Of a DNA stretch of 64,000 nt, positions 51,870-59,455 are shown in pieces. Source of the DNA: a bacterium D16-76 (GTDB lineage Bacteria > Bacillota > Clostridia > Oscillospirales > Acutalibacteraceae). The notes beneath the pieces are model-generated. The model was not told the DNA's origin and ran no database searches. It worked only from the letters and a program-made list of their open reading frames with translations. The DNA is taken from the NCBI GenBank assembly GCA_009917445.1, contig QZEE01000001.1, positions 62,001 to 126,000 of the forward strand. Direction: 5' to 3'. Position 1 is the stretch's first letter. Each line of letters starts with the position of its first letter. The translations under genes were made by a program, and so were the position numbers.

Positions 51870-53766
51870 GAATTTGAAAAAGAAGGTGATCCTTTCCTCC
51901 ATTATGGCGGCGGTGCTGGTGGCGGCTGCTGTGGGGGCTTGGTTTTTCATACAGTACCGCAGCGACCAGAAGACCGTGGAGGTTTTGCCGGTATCTTATT
52001 GCGCGGTGACGGACTATTGGGGGGACCAGGCTTCTTCCTCGGGTACTATCCTCAGCGACTACACACAGGAGCTGCAGCCGGTTACGGACAAGATTATTAC
52101 AGATATTTTTGTTACCCAGGGGCAGGAGGTCCGCATTGGCGACCCGCTGCTTCAATACGACAAGACCAAGCTGGAATTGGACGTGGAACAGAAGGAGCTG
52201 AATGTGAAAAAGGGGGAACTGAGCATTGAGGATGCCCAGGCCCAGTTGAAAAAATTGCAGAACACAAAGCCGGTTTCTACCAGCAAGCCGGTGGTCACCC
52301 CCCGGCCTACCCAGCGGCCTACGGTTACCCCGACGCCTACGCCCTCCCCTTCGCCACTGCCTTCGGCTACGCCGGTGCCGCCGGCGGATGTGATGCTTTA
52401 CAGCCGGTTGGATTTGGACGCGGTGCCTTACAGCGGCAGCGGTACTACGGAGGATCCTTATGTGTTCCTTTGCACGGATGGGTGCGTCATGACGAAGGGG
52501 TTCCTTTTGCACCTTTTGGGGTTGGAGGAGGAGCCTGTATTCGGCGAGGACGGGGAGTTGATAGAGAGCCCTCTCCCCTCCCCTTTTGCGGCGGTTTTTG
52601 AGGTGCGGGAGGGCGACTCCAATTATGGGGAAGTGCTCTCTTCTTTTAAGCTGGACGGGACAAAGTTCTCCGGCACCATTAAGAGCCTGGGGCCGGTGGA
52701 GATTACCGATATGGAGGATATCGAGCGGGTTTTGCTGGACGCTACCCCTACGCCGAACCCTAACAATTATAACGACATGGGCTATACGGCTGCCGAGCTG
52801 AAAAAGCTGATTGCGGAGAAGCAGACGGAAATACGGGATTTACAGCATAAATTGAAGCAGTCAAAGCTGGATTTGGAGGTTGCCCAGCGGGCGCTGGAAA
52901 ACTCTACGGTGCTGAGCAATGTGGATGGGCGCGTGCGTTCTTTGATTGAGCTGGACACGGCTTTGGCTGAGGGAAAGCCTTTTATGGTGGTGGCCGGGGA
53001 CGACAAGTTTTATATCTCCGGCGCTTTGAGCGAGGGCCTTTTGGGCAGCGTGCGGGTCGGGGATTACGTTAACGCCATGAGCTGGATGAACGGCATGACC
53101 TATACGGCCCAGATCGTGAGCATTTCGGAGTTCCCTATAGAGGACTCTGGCAATTATTACAGGGGGAGCGGGAACCCCAACAGCTCTAGTTATGAATTTA
53201 CCGCGGTAATTGAGGGCTTGGACGAGACCTTGGAAAACGGCATGGGTGTGGAGATCACCATGAACGTGCAGGCTGAGGGCGACAGCCAGGCGCTGTATTT
53301 GGAAAAGCCTTATCTGCGGCAGGACGACGCGGGCTTTTACGTGATGAAGGCGGGCAAGGACAACCGCCTGCATAAGCAGTATGTGCAGACTGGCAAGTCT
53401 ATTTATGGGGGCAGCTACTTGGAGATCAAGGCCGGGCTGACGGTGGAGGATTTTGTGGCTTTCCCCTATGGCGTGGACACCAAGGAGGGTGTGCGCGTCT
53501 TGTTGCAGGACAGTGAAGAGCCCCCCTACCCGGAGGGCGCGGACCAGGAGGATGCCGCTGAAGGCGGCGTGGCGCTGGATGGGCTGCTGGCTGCTTTGGA
53601 GCAGGGCGCGGCGGTGGGCGCCACGGGGCGCGGCACCGGCGGCTTGGATGGGGAACCTGGCGGCCTGGTGGACGCCAACTTGCCAGAAGGGGCTGTGATC
53701 ACCGGGCGGGATGAGAACGGCACGTATTTTGAGACGGAAAACGGAGGGGGAATCATCCTTGATTGA
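51835..53766 (+). CDS. HlyD/MacA-type efflux adaptor with inserted domain, second copy
   Basis: This 643-residue adaptor has a transmembrane helix at about residues 19-40 and a lipoyl-like half (VTQGQEVRIGDPLLQYD near 93). The first coiled-coil arm ends near 144, and the second begins near 320 (AAELKKLIAEKQTEIRDLQ). Between them are a Thr/Pro-rich linker (145-183) and an extra domain of about 130 residues that ends with another Thr/Pro stretch (DATPTPNPNN). The insertion at the hairpin tip is not part of standard adaptors. AGGAAGAGG precedes the ATG at 51835, which overlaps the ATPase gene by 35 bases. Confidence 0.87.
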   Translation: MNKQVKARGQNKNLKKKVILSSIMAAVLVAAAVGAWFFIQYRSDQKTVEVLPVSYCAVTDYWGDQASSSGTILSDYTQELQPVTDKIITDIFVTQGQEVRIGDPLLQYDKTKLELDVEQKELNVKKGELSIEDAQAQLKKLQNTKPVSTSKPVVTPRPTQRPTVTPTPTPSPSPLPSATPVPPADVMLYSRLDLDAVPYSGSGTTEDPYVFLCTDGCVMTKGFLLHLLGLEEEPVFGEDGELIESPLPSPFAAVFEVREGDSNYGEVLSSFKLDGTKFSGTIKSLGPVEITDMEDIERVLLDATPTPNPNNYNDMGYTAAELKKLIAEKQTEIRDLQHKLKQSKLDLEVAQRALENSTVLSNVDGRVRSLIELDTALAEGKPFMVVAGDDKFYISGALSEGLLGSVRVGDYVNAMSWMNGMTYTAQIVSISEFPIEDSGNYYRGSGNPNSSSYEFTAVIEGLDETLENGMGVEITMNVQAEGDSQALYLEKPYLRQDDAGFYVMKAGKDNRLHKQYVQTGKSIYGGSYLEIKAGLTVEDFVAFPYGVDTKEGVRVLLQDSEEPPYPEGADQEDAAEGGVALDGLLAALEQGAAVGATGRGTGGLDGEPGGLVDANLPEGAVITGRDENGTYFETENGGGIILD

Positions 53767-55018
53767 AAATATACGGCTGTCGTTTCAGGGCATATGGTCC
53801 CATAAGCTGCGTTCGTTTTTGACCATGCTGGGGATTATTATCGGTATTGCGGCTATTATTTCTATTGTGTCCACGATTAAGGGCACCAATGAGCAAATTA
53901 AGCTGAACCTGATTGGTTCGGGCAACAACGTCACCCGGGTACAGCTGTACCGGTCGGATTCGGACTACCCGTATGAGATGGAATACGAGGGGCTTCCGGA
54001 TGGGATACCCCCTATTAGCGACGATGTGTACAACGCGGTGCTGGATCTGCCCGATGTGGTGTCGGCCGCGGCTTATAACCGCCGCACTAGTTACAACAGC
54101 ACCTTTTATTATGGCAACACGGAGCTTTCCGGCTGCGAGGTCTTTGGTATTGACAACGCTTATTTCTCTACGTGCAGCTATTCGGTGAAGCGGGGCCGGG
54201 CTTTTGTGCCGCGGGATTTTAATAACTTCCGCCATGTGGCTGTGCTGGACAGCAACGCCGCCCAGATGTTCTTTCAGGGGGCGGACCCTATTGGCAAGAC
54301 GATTGAGTTTAAGTCCATTGCGCTGGTGGTGGTGGGCGTGGTAGAGCCGGATAAGAAGTTTGAGCCGGTGATCAACAGCATTGAGGACTACTATACCTAT
54401 GCCAACGCCCAGTCTTCGGGGGCGGTGTTTGTGCCGGAGAATATCTGGCCTTCCCTGTTTGCTTATGACGAGCCCCAGGAGATTGCCGTGCAGGTCACCC
54501 ATACGGAGGCTATGTCTACGGTGGGCGAATCGGTGGCGGATTTGCTGAACAGCCAGGGGGCCAATGAGAATGTGCTTTATAAGGCGGAGGACACCTTGAA
54601 GCAGGCCCAGGAGCTGCAGGAGCTCAACAACGCCACCAACCAGCAGCTGATTTGGATTGCCAGCATTTCTTTGCTGGTGGGCGGCATTGGCGTGATGAAT
54701 ATTATGCTGGTGTCGGTTACGGAGCGCACCCGGGAGATTGGCTTGAAGAAGGCTATTGGCGCTAAGAAAGGGCGTATTTTGTGGCAATTTTTGACGGAGG
54801 CTGCGGTGCTTACCGGCCTGGGTGGGCTTTTGGGGGTAGGCGCGGGCATTGGCATGGCCGAGTTGATTTCGAACTTGACCTCGGCGCCGGTGTCTATCAG
54901 CATCCCGTTTATCTTGCTGGCGGTGCTTTTCTCTATGGCTATTGGCATCTTGTTTGGGCTTCTGCCGTCGGTGAAAGCTTCGAATTTGAACCCCATTGAC
55001 GCTTTGCGGCATGAATAG
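53759..55018 (+). CDS. MacB/FtsX-like ABC transporter permease
   Basis: This 419-residue permease has one N-terminal helix (LTMLGIIIGIAAIISIVSTI), a large extracytoplasmic domain (about residues 45-260) and three C-terminal helices (IASISLLVGGIGVMNIML, FLTEAAVLTGLGGLLGVGAG, IPFILLAVLFSMAIGILFG). The end PSVKASNLNPIDALRHE is the MacB-type tail. The start is TTG at 53759, 8 bases after GGAGGGGG, giving IENIRLSFQGIWSHKLRSF, the typical family start. It overlaps the second adaptor by 8 bases. Confidence 0.93.
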   Translation: MIENIRLSFQGIWSHKLRSFLTMLGIIIGIAAIISIVSTIKGTNEQIKLNLIGSGNNVTRVQLYRSDSDYPYEMEYEGLPDGIPPISDDVYNAVLDLPDVVSAAAYNRRTSYNSTFYYGNTELSGCEVFGIDNAYFSTCSYSVKRGRAFVPRDFNNFRHVAVLDSNAAQMFFQGADPIGKTIEFKSIALVVVGVVEPDKKFEPVINSIEDYYTYANAQSSGAVFVPENIWPSLFAYDEPQEIAVQVTHTEAMSTVGESVADLLNSQGANENVLYKAEDTLKQAQELQELNNATNQQLIWIASISLLVGGIGVMNIMLVSVTERTREIGLKKAIGAKKGRILWQFLTEAAVLTGLGGLLGVGAGIGMAELISNLTSAPVSISIPFILLAVLFSMAIGILFGLLPSVKASNLNPIDALRHE

Positions 55019-55061
55019 GCCTCTCCCCTACCCTTTTTAGGAAGTGGTAATATGAAAGCAC

Positions 55062-55429
55062 ATGGCTTTTATTTTACTGGCCGCGGCGCTGGTTTATCTG
55101 CCTTTTTTAGCCATGTTGGTAGTACGGCAATGGCCTGGGCCTGTGAGCTTTGTTTTGTTCTATTTCCCGCCTTTTACTACTATCCCTCTTGCCGCCTTTG
55201 GGCTGGGCGCGGCGGCCGGGAAAAACGCCAGGCGGTATGGGTACGTACCGGTGCGGTTCCCCTCTTCTTTTCCCTCAGCTCATACGGCCAGATTTGCCCT
55301 TTGGAAATGCTATCTGCGCTGTTGGGCCTATATCTTTTGTTGGGGGCAGGCGGGCTGCTGGGCTGCCATTTTATTCGGAAATTTATTGGTTTGAGGCCGG
55401 GGGGATCGATACATGAAAAGGATTTATAA
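55062..55429 (+). pseudogene. Small membrane protein, frameshifted paralogue of the next gene
   Basis: From the ATG at 55062 one frame gives a membrane-like start (MAFILLAAALVYLPFLAMLV) and IPLAAFGLGAAAGKNARRYG. After the CCCC run near 55260 the membrane-like translation continues one frame back (LEMLSALLGLYLLLGAGG, then CHFIRKFIG). Both parts align with the downstream gene (DPLFALGIGVAAGWDVKRFW and YLFVGAGAMGITHFVRYV). One missing C therefore breaks an otherwise intact gene. AGGAAGTGG favours an ATG at 55052 in the other frame, so the N-terminus may also be disturbed. Confidence 0.7.
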
Positions 55430-55766
55430 GCATCTATTCTTTGTTTTGCCCATTGCCGGTGTGATGCTGTTGGTGCCGGGAGCGGTTTCTTTCCTGCCCT
55501 CTGACGCGGGGCTGGGGGCGGCTGTGCTGCTGTTTCTCATTGTGGACCCGCTTTTTGCCTTGGGGATTGGTGTGGCTGCGGGGTGGGATGTGAAACGCTT
55601 TTGGTATGCGCCTTTGTTAACGGCGCTGCTCTATTGGCTGGGGGCAGTGGTTTTTATTGCGGGATGGAACAGCTCTATTCTTTTCTATGTGGTGGTGTAT
55701 TTGTTTGTGGGCGCAGGGGCTATGGGGATTACCCATTTCGTGCGCTATGTACGGGGGAAGTTGTAA
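55413..55766 (+). CDS. Small integral membrane protein
   Basis: This 117-residue protein has four hydrophobic segments and a short basic tail. A conserved loop (GWDVKRFWYAPL) lies between the second and third. I do not recognise a named family with confidence. It starts inside the end of its broken paralogue (17-base overlap) and follows the efflux operon in the same direction, so it may be an accessory of that transporter. Confidence 0.75.
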   Translation: MKRIYKHLFFVLPIAGVMLLVPGAVSFLPSDAGLGAAVLLFLIVDPLFALGIGVAAGWDVKRFWYAPLLTALLYWLGAVVFIAGWNSSILFYVVVYLFVGAGAMGITHFVRYVRGKL

Positions 55767-55834
55767 AACCTGAATAAAATGAAAAGCCGTCAGAAGCGGG
55801 GATGCTCCGGCGGCCTTTTTTGTTTATATGATTT

Positions 55835-57145
55835 TTATCCGTTGTCGTCGCTGGTGGTGGGCTCTTGGGAAGTCTCGGCGGGGGGCTCGGAGGACAGGGC
55901 GCTGGCCTCTCCCCCATCGCCCTTGGCTTTGGCGGAACGGGCGAAAAGCCTGCGCTGGGTCTTTTGGTCGGCGATGCCGGTTTCTTCTAAGCCGTTGGCC
56001 TTTTGGAACTCTGTGACGCACTGGGCGGTGTATTCGCCAAAGTGGCCGTCATATTCCCGGTCCAGGTAGCCCAGCTCTTCCAGGCGGGCTTGGAGCTTCT
56101 GCACGGCGTCCCCCTGGTCGCCTTGGGACAGGGTCTCGTATTCGGTGTCGTCCTCTTCCTCTTCCTGGCTGGCCAGGGCCGAGCCTACGGCGGAATCAAT
56201 CTCTTCGGTGGGGTCGGTGACCTGCATGGAGTTCTCTTCCAGGAGCTCTGGGAAAACGGAGGCACTGATCTCATAGGCGGTCTCGATTACGGTGCGGCCC
56301 TGCCACTCCATTAAGCTGGGGTCCATTTCAAAGACTTTTTTGTCTTTTACGGCCTGGGAATCGGCAAAGCGGCTGTCGGACAGGATCTGCTCGGCCAGGC
56401 CGGGCGGGCAGAAGATGGCGTTGGGGTTGGAGATGCGGAGGGTCTCGAAGTCGTAGGAGCCGCCCTCTAAGCTTTTAAAGACGTTGGTGACGCCGGAATA
56501 GGTCATGATGGTGCTGCCAAACATGTCGCCGGTGACAGCGCTGCTGTCCAGGTCGTAGAGATAGCAGGCGGTGGTTACACGGTCGCTGGGCACGATGCGG
56601 TTGATGGCGTCCAGGGTCAAGAAAACGTCCTGGGCTACCCGAATGCCTTCTTCGTGGCCGGGGCCTCCCCCAGCCAGGGCTTCGGCTACTTGGGAGTATA
56701 GGCGCTCGAAATCCTCACGGTCTGTGGCCGGGGCGATGGAAAGCACGGTAAGCCCGGCCTCCTGCAGCGCGGCGGCGGGGCCGTTACTGCTGGGGTCCAG
56801 GAGGACCAGGTCGGGGTTTTCGTCCTGGATGGCCTGGGGGTTGTCCCGGGAGATTTTTTTCAAGTCCCGCAGGCTTTCCTGGGTGCACTCCTGGGCGCCG
56901 GCGGCAAGCTGGGTTTCAAAGCCCAGGGCCAGGACAACGTCCGCCAGGCTGGGCGACAGCACCACTACTTTTTGGGGCCGGGCTGAGATGGTCACCCCGG
57001 CCACTTCTACGGGGAACTCCCCAGCGGCGGCTACACCGGAGATGACGCCCCGCACATCGGAACAACCGGCCAGCATGCCGCAGACCAGCACAAAACAACA
57101 TAACCATGCAGCCAACCGGTACAGCAGGCCAAAATTTTTACCCAT
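55835..57145 (-). CDS. BtuF-like substrate-binding lipoprotein with peptidoglycan-binding tail
   Basis: This 436-residue lipoprotein has the lipobox MLAGC near residue 28. A PF01497-type cobalamin/siderophore-binding domain covers about residues 40-305 (PQKVVVLSPSLADVVLALGF near 58, NPDLVLLD near 108). An acidic linker follows. A PG_binding_1 domain covers about 345-400 (GDAVQKLQARLEELGYLDRE, then VTEFQKANGLEETG) and a Ser/Pro tail ends the protein. No permease or ATPase of a BtuCD system is adjacent. The fusion suggests a binding protein held both by lipid and by the cell wall. Confidence 0.85.
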   Translation of the reverse strand: MGKNFGLLYRLAAWLCCFVLVCGMLAGCSDVRGVISGVAAAGEFPVEVAGVTISARPQKVVVLSPSLADVVLALGFETQLAAGAQECTQESLRDLKKISRDNPQAIQDENPDLVLLDPSSNGPAAALQEAGLTVLSIAPATDREDFERLYSQVAEALAGGGPGHEEGIRVAQDVFLTLDAINRIVPSDRVTTACYLYDLDSSAVTGDMFGSTIMTYSGVTNVFKSLEGGSYDFETLRISNPNAIFCPPGLAEQILSDSRFADSQAVKDKKVFEMDPSLMEWQGRTVIETAYEISASVFPELLEENSMQVTDPTEEIDSAVGSALASQEEEEDDTEYETLSQGDQGDAVQKLQARLEELGYLDREYDGHFGEYTAQCVTEFQKANGLEETGIADQKTQRRLFARSAKAKGDGGEASALSSEPPAETSQEPTTSDDNG

Positions 57146-57282
57146 ATGAAATATCCAACTCGCTTTCTAAAAGCTTGATGAGGCGGCGGCACAGTCCCCC
57201 GCTGCGGGCTGGGCTGTGCGCCTTGCTTTTTTCTTATTTTACAACTTTTTTGCGGCCTATGTCAACCTTCCGCTAAAAATAC

Positions 57283-57311
57283 TTGACTTTTTGCGGGGAA
57301 AAAGATAAAAT
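57283..57311 (+). promoter_or_regulatory. Strong promoter reading into the tRNA-Ser array
   Basis: TTGACT (57283-57288) is 17 bp from TAAAAT (57306-57311), about 70 bases before the first tRNA-like remnant. It is the only good plus-strand promoter before the intact tRNA gene. Confidence 0.7.
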
Positions 57312-57381
57312 AGAGGTGGCTTATTGAGGGGATGGGCTGGTGTGGGTGTTTTTGTGCTGAACACTGCATGATTATTTATAT

Positions 57382-57470
57382 GGAAACGTATTGAAGTGGT
57401 CATAACGAGCCGCACTCGAAATGGTAGCCTATGCTGTCAACTTCGTGATCCTGCAAATCCAGTGTTTTCA
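57382..57470 (+). pseudogene. Degenerate full-length tRNA-Ser-like sequence
   Basis: GGAAACG at 57382 can pair with TGTTTTC (57463-57469) using two G-U pairs, giving an 88-base unit of tRNA-Ser size. The D-arm region TTGAAGTGGTCATAACGA and the anticodon loop CTCGAAA (anticodon CGA) are clear. The anticodon stem and the T-stem do not pair, so the tRNA is probably dead. Confidence 0.6.
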
Positions 57471-57561
57471 ACGGGTTCAGAAGTTCTGATCAACTGAATA
57501 AAATGTGTTCTGTCTCGGAGTTCTGTCCTACGGTTTTTGGGCTTCGGGAAGGCTATAAAAT

Positions 57562-57611
57562 GGAGAGTTGTCCGAGTGGTCGAAGGTGCAGCACTCGAAA
57601 TTCTGTGGGGT
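57562..57611 (+). pseudogene. Truncated tRNA-Ser remnant (5' half)
   Basis: GGAGAGTTGTCCGAGTGG, then CAGCACTCGAAATTCTG, match the 5' half of a bacterial tRNA-Ser with anticodon CGA. One base of the anticodon stem is mismatched. After the anticodon stem no variable arm, T-arm or 3' acceptor strand is found. Confidence 0.65.
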
Positions 57612-57732
57612 GAGTGGAACGGGAGAGGCCGGAAAGCCTTGAAAGCACTGGGTATTTTGGAGTTGGGAGGACAAAGATTTGGCCGAGTTCTAACGAGAAT
57701 TCTAAGATAACAAACGACACAATTTAATATAC

Positions 57733-57824
57733 GGAGATGTACCCAAGTGGTTGAAGGGTCCGGATTCGAAATCCGGTAGGTCGGTTCTGCCGGCGCTGGG
57801 GTTCAAATCCCCACATCTCCGCCA
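57733..57824 (+). tRNA. tRNA-Ser (anticodon CGA)
   Basis: The acceptor stem GGAGATG/CATCTCC closes, the anticodon stem CCGGA/TCCGG encloses TTCGAAA with anticodon CGA (codon UCG), a long class II variable arm follows, and the T loop is TTCAAAT. The encoded CCA is at 57822-57824. This is the only intact member of the three-unit array. Confidence 0.96.
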
Positions 57825-57825
57825 T

Positions 57826-57877
57826 GTAGGGACGATGATTTTGATACAAAGGTATCGAAATTATTGTCCCTACTTTT
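57826..57877 (+). terminator. Long wobble-paired hairpin after tRNA-Ser
   Basis: The arms 57826-57847 and 57852-57873 form a 22-bp RNA stem with three G-U pairs and no mismatch, closed by the loop AAAG and followed by TTTT. It can act as the tRNA terminator, though the stem is much longer than needed. Confidence 0.7.
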
Positions 57878-57920
57878 ATGCCAAAACGGATGTTTTCAGC
57901 TGATTTTCGTACATTTTCAG

Positions 57921-57973
57921 AAAAAGCACCGCTGCGGGCCAGAATACTCTCCGGCCTGCAGCGGTGCTTTTTT
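57921..57973. terminator. Strong bidirectional hairpin terminator
   Basis: AAAAAGCACCGCTGC pairs with GCAGCGGTGCTTTTT, with GGGCC/GGCCT at the inner end. No intact gene ends beside it, so it may be left from a lost gene. The sequence from here to the IS at 58110 shows nothing else. Confidence 0.75.
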
Positions 57974-58109
57974 ACTTTTCTCTGGGTTCTGGACGCTTGT
58001 ATGCGTTGAAACCTTGCAGAAAGCGTTAAACTTTTGGGTTTGGAGGTTGGAGCCGTTAAAACTTTAGACAGGTATTAAATCATTCTCAACGGCTAATTCG
58101 GCGGCACTT

Positions 58110-59449
58110 GGTAGTGTCAAGAATTATGCGCAAAAAAGTTTGCAGGCTCTGGCAGAATAGAATCAGCCAGCAGAAGAGGCATCCTCCAGGGCAGCCTCTA
58201 AGTGCTTCATATTCATGTACTTCTTGTAGCCCCACTGGGTGCCAGCTACATGGCGGAGCCTGGCACAGACCAGCATCAAAGCAGAATTGCCATCCGGGAA
58301 GCAGCCCACTACTCTGGTGCGGCGGCGGATCTCCCGGTTGAGGCGTTCCATGACATTGTTGGTGCGGATACGAGTCCAGTGTTCGCTGGGAAAGTCGCAA
58401 TAGGTCAGTGTCTCTTCAATGCCGTCCTCCACTTTCTTGGCCGCCTCCTTCAGCTTCATTTCCCGCAGCTGGGCTACCACGGCCTTAGCTTTCTCACGGG
58501 ATGCTTTTTTGCTCTCCTGGGCGTGGATCGCCTTAAGCATCTTGGCCACCAACTTCACCTTAGAGCGCGGTGTCACAGAAAAGACATTGCGGTAGAAATG
58601 GACGGTACACCGCTGGTATTTGGCCTCTGGGAACACTTCTCCCACAGCCTCCAGCATACCAAGACACTTGTCCCCAACCACCAGCTTGACCCCGTCCAGT
58701 CCGCGGCCTCGCAGCCACTGGAAGAAGCTGACCCAACTGGCCTTGTCCTCTTTCATGCCCTCAGCGGCGCCTAAAACCTCGCGGTATCCGTCCTCATTTA
58801 CCGCAATCGCCACCAGAACGGCTACATTCTCATACTCTCCGCCCCAGTTCCGCCGCAGATAGATCCCGTCCACATAGACATACGGATAGCGTCCGCCCTG
58901 TAAAGGCCGACTGCGCCAATCTTCAATGTGGACATACGCTTTTTTGTTCAGCTCGCTGATGGTCGCTGGGGACACTTTGCTTCCCCACAGCGCCTCGGTG
59001 ATGTCCTCTACCCGACGCACCGAGACACCAGCCAGATACATTTCAATGAGAGCTTCCTCCACACTGCTTTCACGCCGGCGGTACCGCTCTATAATGGCCG
59101 TTTCAAACGAGACTCCCTTCAGGCGGGGCACATGGAGCGTAACATCACCGGAGGTGGTGGTAAGGTTTCGGCTGTAGTGACCACTACGGTACCCCTGGCG
59201 AGCCTCATTTCGCTCATACCGGCCTGCCTGAGTCAGTTTTTCCGCCTCCTGCTCCAGCAGCTCATTCAGCGTTTCTTCCACGCTCCCGCGTACCAGCTCC
59301 TTAACTTGACCCTTGATTACTTCTTCATTTAGCTGTACAATCTTCTCTGACATGGTTTGCTGTCTCCTCTCAGAATGGTGTGTCGCTACTTCATTCTACC
59401 AGAGAGCTGCAAACCTTGTCTTTTTTTGCGCAACTTATTGTACCTTATC
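58110..59449 (-). mobile_element. IS256-family insertion sequence with 8-bp target duplication
   Basis: The element is about 1340 bp. CGGCACTT flanks it at 58102-58109 and 59450-59457, an 8-bp duplication as expected for IS256. The terminal sequences form imperfect inverted repeats that share TGCGCAAAAAA about 18 bases in. It carries a single transposase gene. Confidence 0.9.
58163..59353 (-). CDS. IS256 family transposase
   Basis: This 396-residue Mutator-type DDE transposase has the N-terminal region RQGYRSGHYSRNLTTTSGDV and RLKGVSFETAIIERYRRRE. The acidic motif DGIYLRRNW carries the first Asp, VVGDKCLGMLEAV the second, and TNNVMERLNREIRRRTRVVG the catalytic Glu. QRCTVHFYRNVF is the family C/H signature. 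The gene is full length without interruptions, so the element may be active. Confidence 0.96.
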   Translation of the reverse strand: MSEKIVQLNEEVIKGQVKELVRGSVEETLNELLEQEAEKLTQAGRYERNEARQGYRSGHYSRNLTTTSGDVTLHVPRLKGVSFETAIIERYRRRESSVEEALIEMYLAGVSVRRVEDITEALWGSKVSPATISELNKKAYVHIEDWRSRPLQGGRYPYVYVDGIYLRRNWGGEYENVAVLVAIAVNEDGYREVLGAAEGMKEDKASWVSFFQWLRGRGLDGVKLVVGDKCLGMLEAVGEVFPEAKYQRCTVHFYRNVFSVTPRSKVKLVAKMLKAIHAQESKKASREKAKAVVAQLREMKLKEAAKKVEDGIEETLTYCDFPSEHWTRIRTNNVMERLNREIRRRTRVVGCFPDGNSALMLVCARLRHVAGTQWGYKKYMNMKHLEAALEDASSAG

Positions 59450-59455
59450 CGGCAC

